Of a stretch of DNA of 64,000 nt, positions 10,986 to 20,927 are shown one piece after another; within the stretch, counting starts at the first letter, position 1; every line of letters starts with the position of its first letter. Location: NCBI RefSeq assembly GCF_009755815.1, contig NZ_WRPK01000004.1:310001-374000 (forward strand), written 5' to 3'. This DNA comes from Flavisphingomonas formosensis. GTDB lineage: Bacteria > Pseudomonadota > Alphaproteobacteria > Sphingomonadales > Sphingomonadaceae. The position numbers were made by a program, and so were the translations under genes. Below the pieces are notes generated by a model, which saw only the letters and a program-made list of their open reading frames with translations, did not search any database and was not told where the DNA came from.

Positions 10986-10989
<4 letters not shown>
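10669..10989 (-). CDS. DUF952 domain-containing protein
   Basis: 106-aa single-domain cytoplasmic protein of the DUF952 family: AAAWKILTAEQWADFEAAGVF, then the conserved DGYIHLSTDEQLAETLARHF, and a C-terminal RGGALFPHLYAPLPMSAV. The fold is predicted to resemble ADP-ribosyltransferase-like proteins, but no activity is established. The GTG start overlaps the gyrA stop as GTGA, so it is read as the downstream cistron of gyrA. Whether the two are functionally related is unknown. Confidence 0.85.
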
Positions 10990-13745
<2,756 letters not shown>

Positions 13746-13836
13746 GAGGGATTTCCGTGATTTGTGTGATGATGCAGGGCGCCGCTCAGGCGTATCCGAA
13801 CGTCCCTAGACGATCCGCAGGGCCAGCGCCACCCCT

Positions 13837-13866
13837 CGTGCACACGCGCGTACGCGTGCGCGCGCG
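13837..13866. repeat. 30-bp alternating purine-pyrimidine (Z-DNA-prone) tract
   Basis: From C13837 to G13866 every step alternates pyrimidine and purine, almost all CG, CA or GT. Such tracts adopt left-handed Z-DNA under negative supercoiling. It lies 92-121 bp upstream of the gyrA start codon. Confidence 0.7.
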
Positions 13867-13943
13867 AGCGCACGGTCGATTGTGGCCTTTGTGGCCTTCG
13901 CCTCGCACGTGGCTCTCGGCTCGCAGGCTGCGTCTTTTTTCGT

Positions 13944-14036
13944 CGTCATCCCGGACTTGATTGGGGACCCATTGACCTCGGTGTGGATCAAGCGCGACGC
14001 TGCGGCGAATGGATACGGACTTCTGTCGGGATGACG
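13944..14036. repeat. REP-like intergenic element with 10-bp inverted arms
   Basis: CGTCATCCCG (13944-13953) and CGGGATGACG (14027-14036) are exact inverted arms about 73 bp apart, and CGGACTT occurs once near each arm. Related arms are found at 10573-10600 and 29152-29162. This resembles dispersed palindromic elements common in sphingomonad intergenic DNA. Confidence 0.55.
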
Positions 14037-14103
14037 GCAGAATGAGCGCTGCAGCTTTCTCTCGCCTGCCGCGGCGAGAGAGAAAAGGGCGGGAGGCCGA
14101 AGA

Positions 14104-14853
14104 TCAGCCGCGCACGAAGCGCCAGAGATCGCCCTCGGCACCGTCGAAGCGATAGCCGTCGCTGTCGAAGCCCTTCATCGCTTCGGGATCGGCGATGCGA
14201 TGCTCGCACAGATAGCGGGCCATCATGCCGCGTGCCCGCTTGGCGGCGAAGCTGTTGAAGCGCAGCCCGTTCGGGCCGTTTTCGCGGAAGTCGACAGTGA
14301 TGATCCGTGCGCCCTTGGGCGGGACGGTTTCGACGGCGTGCCAATATTCCTTGCTGGCCAGGTTCAGTATCACGCCCGATCCTTCCGCTGCCAGGTCGTC
14401 GGCAAGCAGGTCGCTGATCCGGTTGCCCCAGAAGCCGTAGAGGGACTTGTGCCGCGGCGCCCAGCGCGTGCCCATTTCGAGCCGGTAGGGGCGAATGGCG
14501 TCGAGCGGGCGAAGCAGGCCATAAAGGCCGGAAAGGATGCGCACATGGCCCTGCGCGAAATCGATTGCGGGCGCCTCCAGGCTGCGCGCCTCGAAACCAA
14601 GATAGACGTCACCGGCGAAGGCGTAGAGGGCAGGACGCTCTTCCTGCGCCGCAAAGCCCCTGTAGCGATCGGCGTTCAGCGTCCCGAGCGCGTCGGATAT
14701 GTGCATGAGCGCGCTGAGCTTCTTCGCGCCCAGCCGCGCGGCCGAACGCACCAGTCTGTCCGTTTCTTCGCTGAAACGGGGCGAGGTGGGATCGATCGGC
14801 GGGAACGGCCGTTTGTAATCCAGCGTTTTCGCAGGAGAGAGAAGGGCAAGCAT
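14104..14853 (-). CDS. yaaA: Peroxide stress protein YaaA (DUF328/UPF0246)
   Basis: 249-aa cytoplasmic protein that in E. coli limits intracellular iron and DNA damage during hydrogen peroxide stress. N terminus MLALLSPAKTLDY is the family signature; RILSGLYGLLRPLDAIRPYR and the C-terminal region (AKRARGMMARYL) complete the domain. The length is normal for the family (about 250-260). Monocistronic; divergent from the secreted repeat protein at 15052. No OxyR site is recognised. Confidence 0.93.
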   Translation of the reverse strand: MLALLSPAKTLDYKRPFPPIDPTSPRFSEETDRLVRSAARLGAKKLSALMHISDALGTLNADRYRGFAAQEERPALYAFAGDVYLGFEARSLEAPAIDFAQGHVRILSGLYGLLRPLDAIRPYRLEMGTRWAPRHKSLYGFWGNRISDLLADDLAAEGSGVILNLASKEYWHAVETVPPKGARIITVDFRENGPNGLRFNSFAAKRARGMMARYLCEHRIADPEAMKGFDSDGYRFDGAEGDLWRFVRG

Positions 14854-15051
14854 CGTGGCATCGCCGGTAGCTCATACGCCCCGCGCCGGTCAAAGCCATT
14901 ATCGGCAGTTCAATCGCCGTTCAGCGCGCATGCTCCACAAGCCCGTCAAATGCTGCGGATCGCTTGTGTCGCGGACGCGCAGTCAGTAGCTAGGCGACCG
15001 AGCCCGGGCATGCCCCCGTGTCCGGTCGTTCGCCCAGGAGGAGCTTGAAGA

Positions 15052-16281
15052 ATGAAATTTGTCTCGACGATGGCGCTGGGTCTGGCGCTGGCGTTCGGCA
15101 GCGCGGCGACGATGGTTGCGGTCACGCCCGCCGTCGCCAAGGACAAGGCGCCCAAGCCGAAGACGGTCAATCTGAGCGATGGCGTTCGCAATGCCCTGGC
15201 TGCGGCCGACAAGGCCATGAACGCGGGCGACTTCCCCACCGCCACCTCGCAGATCGCGACGGCTTCCGCCGCGGCGAAGACGAATGACGAGAAGTTCTTC
15301 GTCGGCCAGTACAAGATCAACCTAGGCACCAAGAGCAACAACCCCCAACTGCAGGCGGAGGGCGTCGACGAAGCGCTGGCCAGCGGCGGCGTGCCGGCCG
15401 AGGATCTCGGCAAATTCTATTTCTTCCAGGGGCAGTTCGCCTATCAGGCTAAGAACTACGCCAAGGCGGAGCAGGCCTTCACCCTCTCCCAGCAGAATAA
15501 TTTCAGCGATCCGTCGCTGATGCCGCTGCTTGCCGAGGCCCAGTATCAGAGCGGTAACAAGCCGGCCGCGCTCGCCACGCTGCAGAAGGGCATAGCGGCC
15601 ATGAAGGCGGCCAATCAGCCTGTTCCGGCGGAATGGTTCGGCCGTGCCGTCGCGATGGCCTATGACGCCAAGCTCGGACCGCAGGCGACCGACCTGACCC
15701 AGCAGTGGGTGGCCGCCTATCCGACCAAGAGCAACTGGCGTGACTCGCTGGTGATCTATCGCGAACTCAACAGTCCCGATGCGGACACGCAACTCGATCT
15801 GATGCGGCTGATGCGCGCCACGGGCAGCCTCACCGGCCAGGCCGACTATATGGAATATGCCCAGGCTACCTACCTGAAATATCCGGGTGAGGCGAAGGCC
15901 GTTCTGGACGAGGGTATCGCCGCGGGTGCGCTGCAGGCGTCGAACCAGAATGTGAAGGAAATGCTCGGCATCGTCTCCGGCAAGATCCAGGCCGACAAGG
16001 CCTCCCTGGCCGGCGCGAAGAATGCGGCGAGCGGCCGAGCCGCCTTGCTTACCGGCGACGCCTTCCTCGGCTACAAGGACTATGCGAGCGCGATCGAGCT
16101 GTACAAGCAGGCGCTCGCGAAAGGCGGCGTGGACGCCAATGTGGTGAATACGCGGCTGGCCTATGCCTATGCCTATGCCGGCCAGAAGGATGCCGCCAAG
16201 CAGGCCCTCGCGCAGATCACCGGTCCGCGCGCGAACCTCGCCAAATATATCTCTGTCTGGGTGGACCAGAAGACGGCCTGA
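15052..16281 (+). CDS. Secreted TPR-repeat protein of unknown function
   Basis: 409 aa with a Sec signal peptide (MKFVSTMALGLALAFGSAAT, cleavage likely after an Ala around residue 29). The mature part is helical and consists of TPR-like pairs, e.g. NALAAADKAMNAGDFPTATS, AYQAKNYAKAEQAFTL, AEAQYQSGNKPAALATLQKG and a C-terminal DYASAIELYKQALAKGGVD. A strong ribosome site (AGGAGGAGC) precedes the ATG. No catalytic motif is evident; it is probably a periplasmic scaffold or interaction protein. Similar proteins are frequent in sphingomonads but I know no function for them. A very strong intrinsic terminator follows. Confidence 0.75.
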   Translation: MKFVSTMALGLALAFGSAATMVAVTPAVAKDKAPKPKTVNLSDGVRNALAAADKAMNAGDFPTATSQIATASAAAKTNDEKFFVGQYKINLGTKSNNPQLQAEGVDEALASGGVPAEDLGKFYFFQGQFAYQAKNYAKAEQAFTLSQQNNFSDPSLMPLLAEAQYQSGNKPAALATLQKGIAAMKAANQPVPAEWFGRAVAMAYDAKLGPQATDLTQQWVAAYPTKSNWRDSLVIYRELNSPDADTQLDLMRLMRATGSLTGQADYMEYAQATYLKYPGEAKAVLDEGIAAGALQASNQNVKEMLGIVSGKIQADKASLAGAKNAASGRAALLTGDAFLGYKDYASAIELYKQALAKGGVDANVVNTRLAYAYAYAGQKDAAKQALAQITGPRANLAKYISVWVDQKTA

Positions 16282-16299
16282 TCGGATCGATCAGTGGGT

Positions 16300-16338
16300 G
16301 CGGCGCGGGATCTCCGGATCCCGCGCCGCTCCTTTTTT
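16300..16338 (+). terminator. Strong intrinsic terminator
   Basis: A 13-bp perfect GC-rich stem (16300-16312 with 16317-16329) is capped by TCCG and followed by a T6 run at 16333-16338. It ends the TPR-protein transcript just before the oppositely oriented Lrp gene. Confidence 0.9.
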
Positions 16339-16347
16339 CGTATCTTT

Positions 16348-16845
16348 CTATGCGGGGTCGACCGGTATTCCCGGCTCGTCCTTGGACGTGCGGATCACCA
16401 GCGAAGTCTTGACGCCCGCCACATTCGGCGCGGGGGTGAGCTGGGAGGTAAGGAAGCTCTGGAAGGCCTGGAGGTCGTGGGCGACGATCTTCACGATGAA
16501 ATCGATCTCCCCGTTGAGCATGTGGCATTCGCGGACTTCGGGCAGCGTCGCCATATGCGTTTCGAATGCCTTGAGGTCGGCTTCGGCCTGACTCTTGAGG
16601 CTGACCAGCGCGAACACCATGATGCCATAGCCGAGCGCCGAGGCGCTGAGGCGGGCATGATAGCTTTCGATGACGCCGCCATCCTCGAGCGCCCGCACGC
16701 GGCGCAGGCACGGTGGCGCGGTCAAGCCGGCCCGGCTGGCAAGGTCCACATTGGTGATACGGCCTTCCTTCTGCAGCGTCGAGAGAATGACGCGATCAAT
16801 GGAGTCGAGAGGCTGGCTTTGTCCGGCCACGGCATTTCCTTTCAT
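16348..16845 (-). CDS. Lrp/AsnC-family transcriptional regulator
   Basis: 165 aa. An N-terminal winged helix-turn-helix (IDRVILSTLQKEGRITNVDL, then ASRAGLTAPPCLRRVRALED) is followed by an AsnC ligand-binding RAM domain (ALVSLKSQAEADLKAFETHM, NGEIDFIVKIVAHDLQAFQS). Lrp/AsnC proteins form octamers that sense amino acids. The start at MKGNAVAG (16845) is preferred because it brings the HTH to its normal distance from the N terminus; a longer in-frame extension lacks such homology. It is divergent from the histidine kinase gene, which it could regulate, but no target is shown by sequence. Confidence 0.88.
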   Translation of the reverse strand: MKGNAVAGQSQPLDSIDRVILSTLQKEGRITNVDLASRAGLTAPPCLRRVRALEDGGVIESYHARLSASALGYGIMVFALVSLKSQAEADLKAFETHMATLPEVRECHMLNGEIDFIVKIVAHDLQAFQSFLTSQLTPAPNVAGVKTSLVIRTSKDEPGIPVDPA

Positions 16846-17004
16846 CTTCTGCCGCCAGCCTAAAATATTATTTCGGCTTTGTGCAATTGTCCCACATTGC
16901 GACGGGGCAGAAAAGTCGCTTCCCCGCATCGTCGGCGCCAGTTAACGAGTTGGGAGCGGCATGTCGGCTAAGCGGTCGGCAGATTGGGCGGGAGGCATGG
17001 CCGG

Positions 17005-18762
17005 GTGCGATTCGACGACATGCTATCGACTGTCCTCGCGCAGCCCCTGAATACGGGTGAAGCGCGGGCCGCTGCGTGGCGTCAGATTGTGGACCTGCTC
17101 GCCCAGGGACGTGGGCAGCATGGCCCAGTCGTCGACGAAGCCTATGATATGGTACGGTTTCTGCGCCGGGATGTGCCGCTCGAGGTGCGTGCCGAGGTCG
17201 CGCGTGGGCTTGTCGGTCGCGCTCTGCCGCAGGACCTCGTGGCGCTGTTCGCCGAGGAGCCCGGCCCGATCGCCGCGCCGATCATCGGCACGGCACGTCT
17301 GCCTGACGAAGTTTGGATAAACCTGCTGCCGTCGCTTTCGCCCACGGCGCGCGCGCTGTTGCGCAACCGCCGCGATCTCGGGCCTGACGTGGCGAAGGCA
17401 CTAACCCATTTCGGGCTCAGCGATTTCGGTATTCCCGCACCGGAATCGGCGCACGAAGCCCCGGAGTTGCCGGCAGAGGAGTCGGCCGGCGCGATCCTGG
17501 ATCTCACCGCGCCGCTTGTTTCCCGAACGGAAACCGTGACGGCGGCTGCCGATCCCGTGAAGGACGTTCCGCCTCTCAGCGGGCCGATGCAGATTCGCGA
17601 TCTGATGGCGCGCATCGACGCGTTTCGGCGGACGCGGCGCGGCCCTCCCGAACTGTCGGATCCGCCTGGGGATCCGACAGTGCCGAGCGAGGATTTCCGG
17701 TTCGAGACGGGGGCTGACGGCGTCGTCCTGTGGGTGGACGGCGCGCCGCGCGGGCCGCTCATCGGGATGAGCATCGCGACGCCGGCCAGCGGCCCCGAGC
17801 ATGGCGTCGATGGCCATGCGGCAGGGGCCTATCGGCAACGCGCGCCGTTTCGGGATGCGCGGCTCACGGTCGCCGGGGTCGGAGCAGCCTCGGGCGAATG
17901 GCGCATCTCCGGCGTGCCCTTCTTCGATCATGCCGACGGACGCTTTACCGGCTATCGCGGCAGCGGCCGTCGCCCCCGCGCAGACGAAATGGCGCCGCGC
18001 GCCGAAACGGCACAGGCGCCGGCATCTGCTGCCGAGGGGCTCTACGGGTCCGGCCTCATGGCGGATTCGCTGCGCCAGCTCGTCCATGAACTGCGCACGC
18101 CGATCAATGCCATCTCCGGCTTCGCCGAGATGATCAGCCGCCAGATGCTGGGACCGGTCGCCTTTTCCTATCGGGAGCGGGCGGAGGAAATTCTCGCGCA
18201 GGCGCGACAGTTGCTCGCCGCCGTCGACGATCTCGACATGGCCGCGCGCATCGATACGCGACGCCTCGCGCTGCGGGGCGTGCCGGTGGATGCGGCGGCA
18301 CTGTTGCTGCGGCTGCATGGCGAATATGAGCCGGTGGCCGATGGTCGGAGCGTACAGCTCAAGGTGCGGCTCGCCACCGGCTTGCCGCCGCTCGATGCCG
18401 ATCCGATCGCGGTCGAGCGCATGTATGCCCGGTTGCTCGCGGCCACCATCGGTCTTGCCCAGGCGGGCGAGACCATCGCCGTGGCGCTCACGCCCGGCGA
18501 GGCGGGCACCGACAGCGTCGCCCTTTCGGTCGGTCGCCCGGCCTTGCTGGCGGGACGCGAGGAGCGGACCCTGCTGGATCCGGGCTACAGCCCCGAAGGC
18601 GATTGGCCTGACGCGCCCGCGCTCGGGCTGGGCTTCGCGCTGCGGCTGGTAAGGAACCTCGCCAACGCTGCGCACGGAACGCTGGTCATCGAGGCGGATC
18701 GCTTCTATTTGGGACTCCCGGCAAAAAGCGATACCGTCTTGAGCGGCGAGGGGAGCGGATAG
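17005..18762 (+). CDS. HisKA-type sensor kinase-like protein with eroded ATPase domain
   Basis: 585 aa, no transmembrane helix. A long N-terminal helical region (to about residue 150), a Pro/Ala-rich linker, then a PAS-like segment (about 230-310, FETGADGVVLWVDG to DGRFTGYRGSG). The dimerisation/phosphoacceptor helix SLRQLVHELRTPINAISGFA carries His361. The following ATPase region keeps a G2-like motif (LGLGFALRLVRNLANAAHGT), but the N-box Asn and the DxGxG G1 motif are not recognisable. The GTG start has GGGAGG at 9-base spacing. No response regulator is adjacent. The gene is coupled to the deacetylase 5 bases downstream. It could be an atypical kinase, a phosphatase or a pseudokinase. Confidence 0.75.
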   Translation: MRFDDMLSTVLAQPLNTGEARAAAWRQIVDLLAQGRGQHGPVVDEAYDMVRFLRRDVPLEVRAEVARGLVGRALPQDLVALFAEEPGPIAAPIIGTARLPDEVWINLLPSLSPTARALLRNRRDLGPDVAKALTHFGLSDFGIPAPESAHEAPELPAEESAGAILDLTAPLVSRTETVTAAADPVKDVPPLSGPMQIRDLMARIDAFRRTRRGPPELSDPPGDPTVPSEDFRFETGADGVVLWVDGAPRGPLIGMSIATPASGPEHGVDGHAAGAYRQRAPFRDARLTVAGVGAASGEWRISGVPFFDHADGRFTGYRGSGRRPRADEMAPRAETAQAPASAAEGLYGSGLMADSLRQLVHELRTPINAISGFAEMISRQMLGPVAFSYRERAEEILAQARQLLAAVDDLDMAARIDTRRLALRGVPVDAAALLLRLHGEYEPVADGRSVQLKVRLATGLPPLDADPIAVERMYARLLAATIGLAQAGETIAVALTPGEAGTDSVALSVGRPALLAGREERTLLDPGYSPEGDWPDAPALGLGFALRLVRNLANAAHGTLVIEADRFYLGLPAKSDTVLSGEGSG

Positions 18763-18767
18763 GCATA

Positions 18768-19856
18768 TTGAGCACTGACGGGCCATCCGGAACGGAGATT
18801 TCCGAAGTCGGGCTCGATCGGCCGCCGCCAGCATCGGCGCGGGCCGACCTTCCGATGGATTTCGGGCGCCGCTTCCTGACGTTCGTGGATACGGAGGAGG
18901 AATTCGATTGGCAGGCGCCGCGCAGCCGCGAGTCGACCTCAACCTACGCGCTCAACGCGCTTCCCATCGCGCATCGCCGGCTGCGTGATTTTGGCATCAT
19001 TCCGGCCTATCTTGCCGATTTCCCGGTGGTCACCAGTGTGCGCGGAGCCGAATTGCTGCGCGGCTGGCAGAATAGCGGCGAATGTACGGTCGGTGCCCAG
19101 CTCCACCCCTGGGTCAATCCGCCCTTCGTCGAGGAACTGACCGCCAGCAATAGCTTCGTCGGCAATCTTCCGCCGGACCTGGAGCGGGCCAAGCTGCACG
19201 CGCTGACCAGCAGGATCGAGCAGACCTTCGGGCGGCACCCGATCGTCTATCGCGCCGGCCGCTATGGCGTCGGCCGGAACACGGCTGCGCTGCTCGAGGA
19301 GGCAGGGTATCGCCTCGACGTTTCGGTACGCTCGCTGTTCGACTACCGGCAGGACGAGGGGCCCGATTTCTCGCGGATGCCGGCGTGGCCCTGGTGGGCC
19401 GGCAGCCGGAACCAGCTCGTAGAGTTGCCCTTGACGACCGCCTATGTCGGCCTGCTGCGGGGATCGGCATCCCGCATCTTTCCGCTGACCCGGCATGTTC
19501 CTCTGCTGCGGGCGGTGCTGGCGCGCGCAGGGCTGATCAACCGCGTCGCGCTCACGCCGGAGGGCATGCCGCTAAGCGAGGTGCTCGAGGCGCTGCGCGT
19601 GCTGCTCGACGACGGCATCCGGCTGTTCAGCATCTCTTTCCACTCGCCGTCGGTCGAGCCCGGCCATACGCCCTATATCCGGGACGGATCGGATCTGCGG
19701 CGCTTCTACGCCTGGTGGGATGGCGTCCTCGATTTCTTTGCGCGCGAAAATGTACGCCCCGCGCGTGTCGAGGAAGTGGTCGGCGCATTCCAGGCCGGGC
19801 TTGCCAGCAAGGGCACCCCTCCGCTATCGCCGGTCGGGCAGGGTCGGGGCCTGTAG
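18768..19856 (+). CDS. WalW-like polysaccharide deacetylase-family protein
   Basis: 362-aa cytoplasmic NodB-like barrel. FLTFVDTEEEFDW stands where classical deacetylases have the catalytic TFDD motif; YRAGRYGVGRNTA corresponds to the RxxxG motif, and SISFHSPSVEPGHTPYI holds the catalytic His. Members remove acyl groups from sugar polymers or precursors, often in capsule/exopolysaccharide loci; the substrate here is unknown. The TTG start lies 5 bases after the histidine kinase stop, implying one operon. Its stop codon TAG is part of the tRNA-Ile gene (positions 8-10 of the tRNA), so the last ten bases of the CDS lie inside the tRNA. Confidence 0.8.
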   Translation: MSTDGPSGTEISEVGLDRPPPASARADLPMDFGRRFLTFVDTEEEFDWQAPRSRESTSTYALNALPIAHRRLRDFGIIPAYLADFPVVTSVRGAELLRGWQNSGECTVGAQLHPWVNPPFVEELTASNSFVGNLPPDLERAKLHALTSRIEQTFGRHPIVYRAGRYGVGRNTAALLEEAGYRLDVSVRSLFDYRQDEGPDFSRMPAWPWWAGSRNQLVELPLTTAYVGLLRGSASRIFPLTRHVPLLRAVLARAGLINRVALTPEGMPLSEVLEALRVLLDDGIRLFSISFHSPSVEPGHTPYIRDGSDLRRFYAWWDGVLDFFARENVRPARVEEVVGAFQAGLASKGTPPLSPVGQGRGL

Positions 19857-19922
19857 CTCAATGGTTAGAGCTGGCCGCTCATAACGGCTAGGTTGGGGGT
19901 TCGAGTCCCTCCGGGCCCACCA
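19847..19922 (+). tRNA. tRNA-Ile (anticodon CAT, lysidine-type)
   Basis: 76 nt including encoded CCA. Acceptor stem GGGCCTG/CGGGCCC, D stem GCTC/GAGC, anticodon stem GGCCG/CGGCT around loop CTCATAA, T stem GGGGG/CCCTC with loop TTCGAGT. The anticodon is CAT. Overall sequence resembles the bacterial Ile2 tRNA whose C34 is converted to lysidine to read AUA; it lacks the features of initiator tRNA (its first pair is a normal G-C). An elongator Met assignment is less likely but cannot be excluded without comparison. It overlaps the 3' end of the deacetylase gene by ten bases. Confidence 0.9.
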
Positions 19923-19929
19923 CTCTCGC

Positions 19930-20862
19930 TCAGTCGAGCATTGCTTTCAGCGCGGGCGAGAAATCCTCCCACGTTCCATCCGCCTCGTTGCGCGTCACGA
20001 TCACCGCGGCGAGATCGAGTCGCGTCGCGAAGGCCATGCCCTGGCCGGGGCCCAGCACGGTCAGGGCGGTGGCGAAGGCGTCCGCGGCGGTGCAGCTCGG
20101 ATGGACGACGCTGACCGAGGCGACGCCGTTGACGATCGGCCGTCCGGTGCGCGGATCGAGGCTGTGCGGCAGCCGCCGGCCATCGCGATCGGAAAAGCGA
20201 CGATAGTCGCCCGACGTCGCGATCGCGAGGCCATGGAGCGCGATGCGCAGTTGCTCCAGGGCGAGGCCCGGCGGCGATTCGATCTCCACCCACCAGGGCG
20301 AGCCGTCGGGCTTCACGCCTTCGCCGCGTAGTTCCCCGCCGACCTCGATCAGGAAATGACAGATGCCGCTGCGTTTCAGCCAGTCGGCAGCGAGATCGAC
20401 GCCGAAGCCCTTGGCGATGCCCGAAAAATCGAGCGAGATCCCGCCCGGCTGCACGGCGCTGGACGCTGCCCGGTCGATCGTCAGCCGCTCCCATCCGGAG
20501 TGGGTCAGGGCCGCGGCGATCATATCCTCGGAGGGGCGTTCGGCGGGAGCAGGGGCTGGGCCGAAACCCCACAGATCGACCAGCGCGCCGAGGGTGGGAT
20601 CGAACGCACCCCGCGTCGCGCGCGCTATGGCGAGGCCGGTCTCCAATACGTGAAGGCATTCGCCCGGCAGCGTCACGGCGGAGCCTGCCGGCGCGCGATT
20701 GAAGCGGGAAAGATCCGAATCGGCTTCCCAGTTGCTCATCTGCGCGACGACCCGGTCGAGCGCGGCCTGCACGCCGGCGGCGATGCGTTCGATGGTCACG
20801 CCGCCTGGCAGCACGCAGGCCAGCGACCATCGGGTGCCCATGGTCAGCCCGTCCGCGCGCAC
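19930..20862 (-). CDS. apbE: FAD:protein FMN transferase (ApbE)
   Basis: Transfers FMN from FAD onto a Thr/Ser of target proteins (phosphoester flavinylation). 310 aa from the GTG at 20862. Family motifs: TMGTRWSLA, NWEADSDLSRFN, GAFDPTLGALVDLWGFG, SLDFSGIAKGFGVDL, EVGGELRGEG, ATSGDYRRF, HSLDPRTGRP. No signal peptide or lipobox is visible. A CTG codon at 20931 overlaps the upstream stop (CTGA) and has GAGGTGAT six bases in front, so the real protein may be 23 residues longer; that extension is not a signal sequence either. Last gene of a four-cistron operon whose DUF2271 member has the target motif. Confidence 0.93.
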   Translation of the reverse strand: MRADGLTMGTRWSLACVLPGGVTIERIAAGVQAALDRVVAQMSNWEADSDLSRFNRAPAGSAVTLPGECLHVLETGLAIARATRGAFDPTLGALVDLWGFGPAPAPAERPSEDMIAAALTHSGWERLTIDRAASSAVQPGGISLDFSGIAKGFGVDLAADWLKRSGICHFLIEVGGELRGEGVKPDGSPWWVEIESPPGLALEQLRIALHGLAIATSGDYRRFSDRDGRRLPHSLDPRTGRPIVNGVASVSVVHPSCTAADAFATALTVLGPGQGMAFATRLDLAAVIVTRNEADGTWEDFSPALKAMLD

Positions 20863-20927
20863 GGTCTCGCCGGCCGGCGGAGATATGGCCGCGCGGTCGG
20901 CGATCGATCGCGGGATGAGCAGGCGTG

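Larger units (their letters stand above)
13746..14103. other. 358-bp gene-free region upstream of gyrA and downstream of yaaA
   Basis: This is the only gap above 300 bp. Reading from the gyrA side it holds the presumed gyrA promoter region, an alternating purine-pyrimidine tract (13837-13866), a tandem 9-bp duplication TGTGGCCTT (13881-13889 and 13890-13898), a T6 run (13935-13940) and a 93-bp inverted-repeat element (13944-14036). No convincing open reading frame is present. Confidence 0.6.
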
